This document shows positions 41,825 to 50,740 of a stretch of DNA of 64,000 bases, piece after piece. Position numbers and translations under genes: made by a program. Each line of letters starts with the position of its first letter. Position 1 is the first letter of the stretch. Under the pieces are notes generated by a model. That model did not search any database, was not told where the DNA came from, and was given only the letters and a program-made list of their open reading frames with translations. Source of the DNA: Nocardioides alkalitolerans (GTDB lineage: Bacteria > Actinomycetota > Actinomycetes > Propionibacteriales > Nocardioidaceae); assembly GCA_038184435.1 (NCBI GenBank), contig CP116227.1:4059501-4123500 (forward strand), in the 5' to 3' direction.

Positions 41825-43318
41825 TCACGCGTGCTCCTCGGTGGAGTGCGAGTCGGTGAGGGTGCGGGCGCCCACCACGGTGATCATCGCGACGAGCGCG
41901 GCGAGGACGGCGAAGCCGATCCGCTGGCTGTGGAGGAACTGCTCCGTGACGGTCGACGACCACGCCCCGAGCGGGAGCGTCGTGCCCATGACGGCGGCGG
42001 TGACGGTGCCGACGACCGCGACGCCGAGGGAGTTGCCGATCTCCTGCGAGGTGTCGTTGAGGGCGGAGCCGAGCGAGGTGTGGGACTCGGGCAGCGCCTC
42101 GACGAGCGCGACGGCCGAGGTCGTCACGACGAGCCGCATCGCGACGGCGAGCAGTCCGAGCCCGACGGCGAAGACCGGGTAGCCGGCGTCGAGCGCGACG
42201 ACGAGCACCAGGAGCGCCACGACGAGCAGCGAGCTGCCCGCGACGGCGGTCAGGCGGTGGCCGACCCGGTCGACGAGCACGTCGGTCAACGGCCCGGCGA
42301 GGAACATGCCGGCCACCATCGGCAGCGTGCCGAACCCGGCGACGACGGGGGACCAGCCCCAGGCGTACTGGAACAGCTGCGTCGACGAGAACGCCACCCC
42401 CACCATCGCGACCATCACGCCGGACTGGAGCAGCGCGCTGCCGCGCACGGTGGGCAGGGCGAACAGGCGCAGGTCGAGCATCGGGTGCGTCGCGCGCCGC
42501 TCGCGGCGGACGAAGCCGAGGGCGGCGGCGACGGCCGCGACGGCCACGCCGAGCGTGACGGGGGCGTACCAGCCCTCCTCGACCGCCAGCGTGAGCGACA
42601 GCAGGCCGAGCCCGAGCGTGGCGACCGAGAGCAGCGCGCCCGGGACGTCGGTACCGCCGGCGCGCAGGTCGGCCGGGTGGTCGGCGGGGATGCCGCGCCG
42701 CACGCCCCACCAGGCGACGACGGCCACGGGGGCGTTGACCACGAGCAGCACCTGCCAGGGCAGGTGGGTGACGGCGAGACCGCCCAGCACGGGGCCGAGG
42801 ACGACGCCGAGCATCGCGACGCTGACGATGAGGCCGATGGCTCGACGGCGCAGCTGCTCGTCGTCGAAGAGCCGGAACATCAGCGACATCGTGCCGGGGG
42901 CGATGAGCGCCGCGAAGACGCCGCAGAGGGCGCGCACGGCGATGAGGTGCCAGGCCTCGGTCGCCGCCAGCACGAGCAGGGACGACAGGCCGAAGCCGGC
43001 GAGCCCCACGAGCAGCATGCGGCGGCGCCCGAGCAGGTCGCCGAGGGTGCCGCCGATGAGCAGGAGGCCGCCGAAGGTGAGCGCGTAGGCGCCGACGATC
43101 CACTGCAGCCCGGTCGGGCCGACGGCGAGGTCGCGCCCGATCGTGGGCAGGGCGACGGTGAGGATCGAGTTGTCGACCATCTCGACCAGCATGGTGAGGC
43201 AGAGCGCGAGGAGCGCGGGGGCCGCCGCACGAAGCGAGGTGGGACGGGGACGGGACGGCGTCGTGCGGGGGGACGGGGGTGCTGACGGGGTCGTCGTGGG
43301 CGTCGGTACGGCGGTCAT
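41825..43318 (-). CDS. MFS drug efflux transporter, DHA2 (EmrB/QacA) type
   Basis: A 497-residue membrane protein with about 14 helices. DHA2 motifs are LVEMVDNSILTVALPTIGRDL (motif D1, helix 1), GGTLGDLLGRRRMLLVGL (motif A) and GVVLGPVLGGLAV (motif C, helix 5). It exports drugs or other toxic compounds by proton antiport. The start at 43318 follows GGAGAGGAGG on the minus strand. It is divergent from a TetR repressor across an operator-rich region, the usual arrangement for substrate-induced efflux. Confidence 0.9.
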   Translation of the reverse strand: MTAVPTPTTTPSAPPSPRTTPSRPRPTSLRAAAPALLALCLTMLVEMVDNSILTVALPTIGRDLAVGPTGLQWIVGAYALTFGGLLLIGGTLGDLLGRRRMLLVGLAGFGLSSLLVLAATEAWHLIAVRALCGVFAALIAPGTMSLMFRLFDDEQLRRRAIGLIVSVAMLGVVLGPVLGGLAVTHLPWQVLLVVNAPVAVVAWWGVRRGIPADHPADLRAGGTDVPGALLSVATLGLGLLSLTLAVEEGWYAPVTLGVAVAAVAAALGFVRRERRATHPMLDLRLFALPTVRGSALLQSGVMVAMVGVAFSSTQLFQYAWGWSPVVAGFGTLPMVAGMFLAGPLTDVLVDRVGHRLTAVAGSSLLVVALLVLVVALDAGYPVFAVGLGLLAVAMRLVVTTSAVALVEALPESHTSLGSALNDTSQEIGNSLGVAVVGTVTAAVMGTTLPLGAWSSTVTEQFLHSQRIGFAVLAALVAMITVVGARTLTDSHSTEEHA

Positions 43319-43347
43319 GACGGCCTCCTCTCCGGGGGTCGGTGGGA

Positions 43348-43418
43348 TCGAACCGCGTTCGACTCGAACATGGTTCGACTATAGAACGTTGTTCGAGGGT
43401 GTCAAGACCACCTAGGGT
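43348..43418. promoter_or_regulatory. TetR operator array and leaderless tetR promoter
   Basis: TCGAAC/GTTCGA half-sites occur at 43348, 43357, 43364, 43373 and 43391, including the perfect 13-bp palindrome GTTCGACTCGAAC (43357-43369). A -35-like TTGTTC (43389-43394) and -10 TAGGGT (43413-43418) lie 18 bp apart, 7 nt before the tetR ATG. The array lies between the efflux pump and tetR and should bind the repressor cooperatively. Confidence 0.75.
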
Positions 43419-43425
43419 GGGACGC

Positions 43426-44196
43426 ATGGCTCCGTCGCGCTCGACCCGGTCCACGAGGCGCGTCACCCACTCCCGCGAGCAGATCGTGGAGACGGCGACC
43501 GCGATCCTCGACGCGGAGGGCATCAAGGGGCTGACGCTCCGCGGCCTGGCTGCCGAGCTGGGCGGCGGGCTGGGCAGCATCTACTGGCACGTGGCCGGCA
43601 AGGAGGAGCTCGTCGGCCTCGCCTGCGACGAGCTCGTCGGCCGGGCGCTCGCCGCGGCGGAGTCGCCGGACGCCGGGGAGGGCGCGGGGGACGCGCGCGA
43701 CGACGTACCGTCACCGCCGCTCGAGGTCGACCTCGGTGCAGCGGACCCCGCGATCGTCGCGGCCGCCACGCGGGTGCGGCGGATCGCCCTGGCGCTCTTC
43801 GCGCAGATGGAGCGGCACCCCTGGCTGCCCGGTCAGGTCGAGCTCAGCGGCGGCCAGCCCAACGGCCTGCGCGTGTGGGAGGCCATGGGGCGGCCGCTCG
43901 CCGCGATGGGGTTGTCGCCCCGGCAGCAGTTCCACGGGAGCACGGCGCTGCTGGGGTACGTCGTGGGGGTCGCCACGCAGATGTCCTCGCAGGACGCGAT
44001 CGTCGACCCGGCGCTCGACCCGGAGGAGAACCTGGACAACGTCGTGAACCGGTGGCAGGAGCTGGACGCCACCGAGTTCTCGTGGATCCGCTCGATGGCC
44101 GAGGAGTTCCGCCGCCACGAGGACCTGGAGCAGTTCGCGGCCGGGCTCGACCTGCTCGTGCTGGGTCTGGTGCGGCAGGCGCTGGGGGGGCAGTAG
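43426..44196 (+). CDS. TetR-family repressor of the adjacent efflux pump
   Basis: A 256-residue regulator. The N-terminal HTH reads THSREQIVETATAILDAEGIKGL...GSIYWHVAGKEELVGLACDEL, followed by a longer than average ligand domain with a Gly/Asp-rich insertion (about residues 80-105) and TetR_C-like helices (RQQFHGSTALLGYVVGVATQ). The ATG at 43426 fits the leaderless promoter. It is divergent from the DHA2 transporter and very likely represses it, released by the exported compound. Confidence 0.88.
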   Translation: MAPSRSTRSTRRVTHSREQIVETATAILDAEGIKGLTLRGLAAELGGGLGSIYWHVAGKEELVGLACDELVGRALAAAESPDAGEGAGDARDDVPSPPLEVDLGAADPAIVAAATRVRRIALALFAQMERHPWLPGQVELSGGQPNGLRVWEAMGRPLAAMGLSPRQQFHGSTALLGYVVGVATQMSSQDAIVDPALDPEENLDNVVNRWQELDATEFSWIRSMAEEFRRHEDLEQFAAGLDLLVLGLVRQALGGQ

Positions 44197-44217
44197 GCGG
44201 CAGCGCGAGGGCGGGCG

Positions 44218-44883
44218 TCAGGCGCTCGCGCGGGCCCGCTCGGCGAGGCGCACGGCCGCGTGCTGCACGAGCGGCACCTCCTCGGGGTCGCGCGCGGCCT
44301 CGTGGGGCACCTGCCCGGCGAGCAGTGCGGCCGGCTGGGTCAGCCAGGCCCACACCTGCCAGGGGTCCATGCGGGCGGTGAGCAGCGGCTCGAGCACGGC
44401 GCCGAGCTCCGCCCGCAGGTCACCGGCCTCGTCGAGCTGGAAGGCGGGCACCATGGTGCGGCCGTCGTCGTGCACCACGACGAGGAGGCCACCGCGCTCG
44501 GCGGCCTTGTGCACGGCGAAGCGCGTGGCGTTCTCCGAGCGGCCCCGCAGCTCGGCGAGGCTCGCGTAGGTGTGCCACGCGCTCGCCAGCAGTCCGGCCC
44601 GCACGGCGGCCTTGCGCCGCAGCTGCACGAGCGCGACCGGCACGGCGTGGGCCGGGTCCTCGCCCTGCTGGTGCAGCAGGGCGTCGAGCTCGGTGAGGCG
44701 CTCCGGCGTCAGGGGCTCGCCGGTGCCCGGCTCGGTCCAGTACGCCGCGCCGTCGGCCCCGCGCCGGAACGACGGGAGGCCGGCCGGGCCGAGCTGGTCG
44801 GCCAGGCCGATCTCCTCGAGCCAGGCCGCCAGCCGCTCGCCGGTGCCCCCGTCGTCTCCGAGCCTGCGGACCCGGCCGTGCAC
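44218..44883 (-). CDS. Hypothetical protein with MbcA/ParS/Xre-antitoxin-like C-terminus
   Basis: A 221-residue cytosolic protein. The N-terminal third is Gly/Leu-rich (RLAAWLEEIGLADQLGPAGLP), the middle is helical (HTYASLAELRGRSENATRFAVHKAAERGG), and the last 60 residues (MDPWQVWAWLTQPAALLAGQVPHEAARDPEEV) resemble the toxin-binding domain of MbcA/ParS/Xre antitoxins. No RES-domain toxin gene is adjacent. GTG at 44883 lies 11 nt after the typA stop, so it may be co-transcribed with typA. Function unknown. Confidence 0.6.
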   Translation of the reverse strand: MHGRVRRLGDDGGTGERLAAWLEEIGLADQLGPAGLPSFRRGADGAAYWTEPGTGEPLTPERLTELDALLHQQGEDPAHAVPVALVQLRRKAAVRAGLLASAWHTYASLAELRGRSENATRFAVHKAAERGGLLVVVHDDGRTMVPAFQLDEAGDLRAELGAVLEPLLTARMDPWQVWAWLTQPAALLAGQVPHEAARDPEEVPLVQHAAVRLAERARASA

Positions 44884-44894
44884 GGTCGGTGCCC

Positions 44895-46778
<1,884 letters not shown>

Positions 46779-46883
46779 GAGGTGCGGCGTCACTTCCGTC
46801 GAGGGATCTGGGTGGCACACCGGTCGCCGGAGGGCCCCGGCGATCTTAGTGCCCCGCTCGGCCAGGGCCGATTCGTTGGCCGC

Positions 46884-46889
46884 TACCCT
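46884..46889 (+). promoter_or_regulatory. -10 TACCCT, leaderless thioesterase-like gene
   Basis: TACCCT ends 6 nt before the GTG at 46896, which has no Shine-Dalgarno sequence. Confidence 0.45.
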
Positions 46890-46895
46890 GCGTCT

Positions 46896-47729
46896 GTGAT
46901 CCAGACCGAGACCTCGCCGACCGCCGAGTTCGACCGCGACGTGGCCCTGACGCCCCTCGACGGTCCCGACGACGCGGTACGCCGCTTCTCCGGCCACCTC
47001 CCGGGCCGCTGGTCCGTCGGCGGGGGCATCAACGGGGGCTTCCTGCTCTCGGTGATCGGCACCGCCGTGCGCGCCACCGTGCCCGACCGGCCGCACCCGG
47101 TGGCGGTGGCCGCGACGTACGTCGGTGCCTCCACGGAGGGCCCCGCCGAGGTGACGACGCGGATCGTGCGCCACGGCACCCTCACCACCGTCGCCGCCGA
47201 CCTCACCCAGGACGGGGCGCCGCGCATCACGGCGCTCGCGACGTTCTCCGACCTGGCGCGGCTGACCGACGAGGTGGGCACGACGGCCGTCGCGCCGGTG
47301 CTGCCGCCGCCCGAGGAGTGCGTGGCCACGTCGGACGGACCGCCGGAGTTCCTCCGGACCGCGCCGCTCGTCGAGCGCTTCGAGATGCGGCTGACGCCGC
47401 GGAGCGTCGGCTGGGCGCTGGGCGAGCCGTCGCGCACGGGCGTGCTCGAGGGCTGGTTCCGCGTGCCCGACCGCGAGCCCGACCCGCTGATGCTGCTGCT
47501 CGCCTGCGACGCGATGCCGCCGGTGACGTTCGACCTCGGCCGCCCCGGCTGGGCCCCGACGGTGCAGCTGACGACGCACGTCCGCGCCGTACCGGCCCCG
47601 GGGTGGCTCGCCCTGCGCCAGTCGACGAGCAACCTCGCGGGCGGGTTCTTCGAGGAGGACTGCGAGATCTGGGACTCCGCCGGCCGCCTCGTCGCCCAGT
47701 CCCGCCAGCTCGCGCGGGTCCCGCGCTAG
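46896..47729 (+). CDS. Thioesterase family protein (TesB-like)
   Basis: A 277-residue acyl-CoA thioesterase-like double-hotdog protein. Typical blocks are RWSVGGGINGGFLLSVIGTAV near the N-terminus and DCEIWDSAGRLVAQSRQLARVPR at the C-terminus, the latter with the Asp/Gln pattern of the TesB-like family. It is cytosolic; the substrate is unknown. The start at 46896 is set by the TAnnnT element and by homology. It is divergent from typA and is followed by the twin palindrome region. Confidence 0.8.
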   Translation: MIQTETSPTAEFDRDVALTPLDGPDDAVRRFSGHLPGRWSVGGGINGGFLLSVIGTAVRATVPDRPHPVAVAATYVGASTEGPAEVTTRIVRHGTLTTVAADLTQDGAPRITALATFSDLARLTDEVGTTAVAPVLPPPEECVATSDGPPEFLRTAPLVERFEMRLTPRSVGWALGEPSRTGVLEGWFRVPDREPDPLMLLLACDAMPPVTFDLGRPGWAPTVQLTTHVRAVPAPGWLALRQSTSNLAGGFFEEDCEIWDSAGRLVAQSRQLARVPR

Positions 47730-47752
47730 GGGGTGGTCCGGCCTGCGGTCGT

Positions 47753-47998
47753 TTCCCCGGTCAGCCGGGGAACACGCCGCTTTGACCATCAACGTTGATG
47801 GTCAAAGCGGCGCGTTGATGCGTCAACCGTCTCCGGTACGTCGCCGAGCCGCCCGGCCGTCATCCCCAGGCCGTCCGGACATGGCCCCCATCCCCATCTC
47901 GCGTATGAGGCCTTGTGGGATGAGGAGTGCACCGAACCGACCACTTTGACCATCAATATTGATGGTCAAAGTGGCGTGTTCCCCGGTCAGCCGGGGAA
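47753..47998. repeat. Inverted pair of composite palindromic elements
   Basis: Element 1: hairpin TTCCCCGG-TCAG-CCGGGGAA (47753-47772), then a perfect 38-bp palindrome (47775-47812) centred on AACGTT with arms containing CTTTGACCATCAA. Element 2, inverted: a perfect 34-bp palindrome (47941-47974) centred on AATATT with the same CTTTGACCATCAA arms, then the identical 20-bp hairpin (47979-47998). The spacer AACACGCC in element 1 becomes GGCGTGTT in element 2, confirming inversion, yet the TCAG hairpin loop keeps one orientation. A small GTTGA-TGCG-TCAAC hairpin (47814-47827) follows element 1. The 113 nt between shows no gene. Confidence 0.93.
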
Positions 47999-48011
47999 AG
48001 TGCCAGCCAGC

Positions 48012-49076
48012 TCACCGCACCGGCCGCAGCGCGACGAGCCACCGCCGGCGGGGGTGCTCGGTGGGCGTCCACAGCAGGCGCTCGGCCGGCGACCACGACA
48101 GGTCCTCGGGACCCATGGGGGCCGCGGCCACGGTGCGCCGCCAACCGCGGGCGTCGTGGGAGCGCGCGGTCACGAGGCTCCCGGGCAGCCACCCGCCGTG
48201 CGACGTCGTCACGTGCAGCCGGCCGTCGACGGACGCGACGCCCTGCATCCCCTTCACGCCGGTGTCGACGACCTCGGTGGCCCGCGTGAGCGCGGCGTCC
48301 TCGGTCGATCCCGCCGGGAGGCCGTCGTCGGCGAGCGGGAAGCGCGCGATGCGGGTCGACTTCTCGCCGCGCCCGTACTCACCCACCACCAGCGACCGCG
48401 TCCCGGTGTCGAGCGACAGGAACGACCAGCGCAGCTTCTCCGTGCCCTCGTCCGCGCCGCCGCGGTGGTCGACGCGGGTCGGGAGCACCCAGCGGTACCC
48501 GAACGCCGTGTCCCGCTCGCCGTCCCCCAGGTGCACGAGGTCGTCGAGGTGCGTCGAGACGCAGCCCTTCCCCGTGGCGGCGACGTGCAGCCACGACCCC
48601 GACCAGACGACGCCCCCCGCGTGGACCGGCACGGGCTCGTGGCCGACGGTGCCGTCGTCGCGGCGTACCGGCTTGACGAGCAGCACGTGCCGGTAGGCGC
48701 CGGTGTCGAGGTCGAGGAACGTCAGCCGCGCGCCCTGCTTTACCGTGCCGCCGGGGCCGGGGACCGGCTTCGCGTACGACGACACCACCGCCACTCGCCG
48801 TCCCGCGATGCCGTCCGGGACCGTGCCGAGCCCGGTCGCGTCGACCGTCGTCGACACCCCCTGCGGCCACCACTCGTTGCGGCGGTCCTCCGCGTCCCAG
48901 CCCCACGCGGTGGCGACGCGGCGGCCGAGGAGGCGGGGTACGACGCTGCGGTGCGCCCGGCGGTCGAGGTCGCCGAGCAGGGCCGCGAGCCCGGGACGGG
49001 TGCCGATCCGGGCGGCGAGCCCGGCGACCAGGGGCTCGCGGGAGGACGTGCGGCGGACGTGGAGCGCGGCGGTCAT
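48012..49076 (-). CDS. Conserved hypothetical protein, beta-propeller-like
   Basis: A 354-residue protein with a basic N-terminus (VRRTSSREPLVAGLAARI) but no signal peptide or membrane helix. The body has recurring beta segments (RLTFLDLDTGAYRHVLLVKP; VHAGGVVWSGSWLHVAATGKG; GVASVDGRLHVTTSHGGWLPG) suggesting a propeller fold; the last segment is a WSPAERLLWTPTEHPRRR repeat-like end. No catalytic motif or family assigned. It starts close to the divergent small gene at 49112. Confidence 0.7.
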   Translation of the reverse strand: MTAALHVRRTSSREPLVAGLAARIGTRPGLAALLGDLDRRAHRSVVPRLLGRRVATAWGWDAEDRRNEWWPQGVSTTVDATGLGTVPDGIAGRRVAVVSSYAKPVPGPGGTVKQGARLTFLDLDTGAYRHVLLVKPVRRDDGTVGHEPVPVHAGGVVWSGSWLHVAATGKGCVSTHLDDLVHLGDGERDTAFGYRWVLPTRVDHRGGADEGTEKLRWSFLSLDTGTRSLVVGEYGRGEKSTRIARFPLADDGLPAGSTEDAALTRATEVVDTGVKGMQGVASVDGRLHVTTSHGGWLPGSLVTARSHDARGWRRTVAAAPMGPEDLSWSPAERLLWTPTEHPRRRWLVALRPVR

Positions 49077-49111
49077 CCCTCGACGCTACGGACCGGGTCC
49101 AGAATGGAGCC

Positions 49112-49393
49112 GTGCGCGCCATCTTCTTCGACCCGGACGCCGCCGACGCCGCCGTGGCGCGGCTCCGGCGTGACGGCTACGAGGCCGCGGTCGAGCGCGA
49201 GCGGCTGGCCGGCGAGGACGACGACGAGGACCACCCCTGGGCCGTGGTGAGCGACGCGCCGTCGTTCGTGCTCGAGGTCGTGTGCGACGACCTCGACGGA
49301 TGGTTCGATGCCGAGGAGGAGCAGCCCGTGGCGCCGCCCCCGCCGCTCGTCCTGCCCACGGCCCCGAAGCGGATCAAGCGCCCGCAGCAGTGA
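49112..49393 (+). CDS. Small hypothetical protein (93 aa)
   Basis: Starts at a GTG (MRAIFFDPDAADAAVARLRRDGYEAAVERERL). The first 70 residues look like an alpha/beta fold similar to ACT-like or SPOR-like small domains, with a very acidic EDDDEDHPWAVVSDAP loop; the tail is Pro-rich and basic. Function unknown. It precedes mshB by 28 nt. Confidence 0.65.
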   Translation: MRAIFFDPDAADAAVARLRRDGYEAAVERERLAGEDDDEDHPWAVVSDAPSFVLEVVCDDLDGWFDAEEEQPVAPPPPLVLPTAPKRIKRPQQ

Positions 49394-49409
49394 TGTCGGT
49401 GCCGCGCCG

Positions 49410-49415
49410 TACGCT
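49410..49415 (+). promoter_or_regulatory. -10 TACGCT, leaderless mshB mRNA
   Basis: TACGCT lies 6 nt before the mshB GTG at 49422 in the gap after the small upstream gene; there is no Shine-Dalgarno sequence. Confidence 0.45.
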
Positions 49416-49421
49416 CGCCCC

Positions 49422-50324
49422 GTGACCAACCAGCACCTCCTGCTCGTGCACGCCCACCCCGACGACGAGACGATCGGCAACGGCGCCACGATGGCGAAGT
49501 ACGTCGCGGAGGGCCGCGGCGTGACCCTCGTGACCTGCACCGGCGGCGAGATGGGCGAGGTGCTCGTCCCCGAGCTCGAGCACCTGGCCGCCGACCGCGA
49601 CGACACGCTGGGGGAGCACCGTCGGGGCGAGCTCGCCGCCGCGATGGCGATCCTCGGCGTCACGGACCACCGCTACCTGGGCGGGTTCGGGCGCTACCGC
49701 GACTCCGGCATGAAGTGGCACCCCGACGGCCACGCGATCGCCGCCGACGAGACCGACGAGCGGGCGTTCGCCAACGCCGACCTCACCGAGGCGGCCGACC
49801 ACCTCGTCGCGATCATCCGCGAGGTCCGTCCGCAGGTGCTGGTCACCTACGACCAGTTCGGGGGCTACGGCCACCCCGACCACATCCAGGCGCACCGGGT
49901 GGCGACCTACGCCGCGGCGCTCGCCGCCGTGCCGTCCTACCGTCGTGACCTGGGCGAGGCGCACGACATCGCGAAGATCTACTGGAGCGCGATGTCGGCG
50001 AGCCAGTTCCGCGACGGCCTCCGCAAGCTCCGCGCCGCCGGGGACACGACCACGTTCGAGGGCATGGACCCGGAGGGCCCGATGCCGATGACGTCGCCCG
50101 ACGCCGACATCGCGTGCCGGGTCGACGCGACCGACTTCGCCGAGACGAAGATGGACGCGATGCGCGCCCACGCCACCCAGATCACGGTCGACGGCCCCTT
50201 CTTCGCCCTCTCCAACAACCTCGGCAACGCGATCTGGGGCGTCGAGCACTACCGGATCGCCAAGGGCGAGGTGGGCCCGGTCGACGCCGACGGGTGGGAG
50301 ACCGACCTGTTCGCCGGGCTGTGA
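49422..50324 (+). CDS. mshB: Mycothiol biosynthesis deacetylase MshB
   Basis: A 300-residue LmbE-like zinc deacetylase that removes acetyl from GlcNAc-inositol (1-D-myo-inositol 2-acetamido-2-deoxy-glucopyranoside), the second chemical step in making mycothiol. Zinc ligands are in VHAHPDDE (His12, Asp15) and GYGHPDHIQAHR. The CTGGEMGE block is typical. The start is set by the leaderless promoter. It overlaps the downstream DUF6113 gene by 4 nt. The presence of mycothiol genes places the organism in the Actinomycetota. Confidence 0.93.
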   Translation: MTNQHLLLVHAHPDDETIGNGATMAKYVAEGRGVTLVTCTGGEMGEVLVPELEHLAADRDDTLGEHRRGELAAAMAILGVTDHRYLGGFGRYRDSGMKWHPDGHAIAADETDERAFANADLTEAADHLVAIIREVRPQVLVTYDQFGGYGHPDHIQAHRVATYAAALAAVPSYRRDLGEAHDIAKIYWSAMSASQFRDGLRKLRAAGDTTTFEGMDPEGPMPMTSPDADIACRVDATDFAETKMDAMRAHATQITVDGPFFALSNNLGNAIWGVEHYRIAKGEVGPVDADGWETDLFAGL

Positions 50325-50689
50325 CGCTCGCGCTGCGCATCGCGCTCGGCCTCGGCCTCGTGCTGGCCGGGGCGATGAGCGGCCTGGCCTCCGTCGTCGT
50401 CGGCGGGCACTGGTGGGGCGTCGGGCTCGCCGCGGTGACCGCAGCCGCCGTGTTCGTGGCGCTCCCGCGCACCCGGCTCGCCTGGTGCTCCTTCGCCGCC
50501 GGCTGGGCCGCGATGCTGCTCCTCGTCATGGAGGGCCGCCCCGAGGGTGACTTCGCCGTGGCGAGCAACGGGAAGGGCTACGGGATCCTCGTGCTCGGCT
50601 TCCTGGTCGCCCTCGCGGGGGTGGTCGCGCTGGCCGGCGGTCTCGACCGCCGTCCGACGGGGGAGCGGCCCGACCCTCCGAAGGGGTGA
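50321..50689 (+). CDS. DUF6113-like four-helix membrane protein
   Basis: A 122-residue membrane protein with four hydrophobic helices and a Pro/Arg-rich C-terminus. GTG at 50321 overlaps the mshB stop (GTGA), so the two are coupled. Similar small membrane proteins are found directly after mshB in other actinobacteria. No function is known; a link to mycothiol or redox balance would be guilt by association. Confidence 0.75.
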   Translation: MTLALRIALGLGLVLAGAMSGLASVVVGGHWWGVGLAAVTAAAVFVALPRTRLAWCSFAAGWAAMLLLVMEGRPEGDFAVASNGKGYGILVLGFLVALAGVVALAGGLDRRPTGERPDPPKG

Positions 50690-50727
50690 ACGGGGTGCAC
50701 GGAGTCGGCGCACCGACCCGGCATACC

Positions 50728-50733
50728 TAGGAT
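50728..50733 (+). promoter_or_regulatory. -10 TAGGAT, leaderless vanW-like gene
   Basis: TAGGAT ends 7 nt before the GTG at 50741. This favours 50741 over the in-frame ATG at 50732, which would overlap the -10 itself. Confidence 0.5.
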
Positions 50734-50740
50734 GACGCCC

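Noticed and set aside
46779..47792. Extended TypA with a 338-residue N-terminal addition
   Set aside because: The in-frame extension is antisense to the thioesterase-like gene; TypA homology starts at the ATG at 46778 with the G1 motif in the usual place.
48012..49076. Secreted propeller protein
   Set aside because: The N-terminus is basic but has no hydrophobic signal segment or lipobox, so secretion is not supported.
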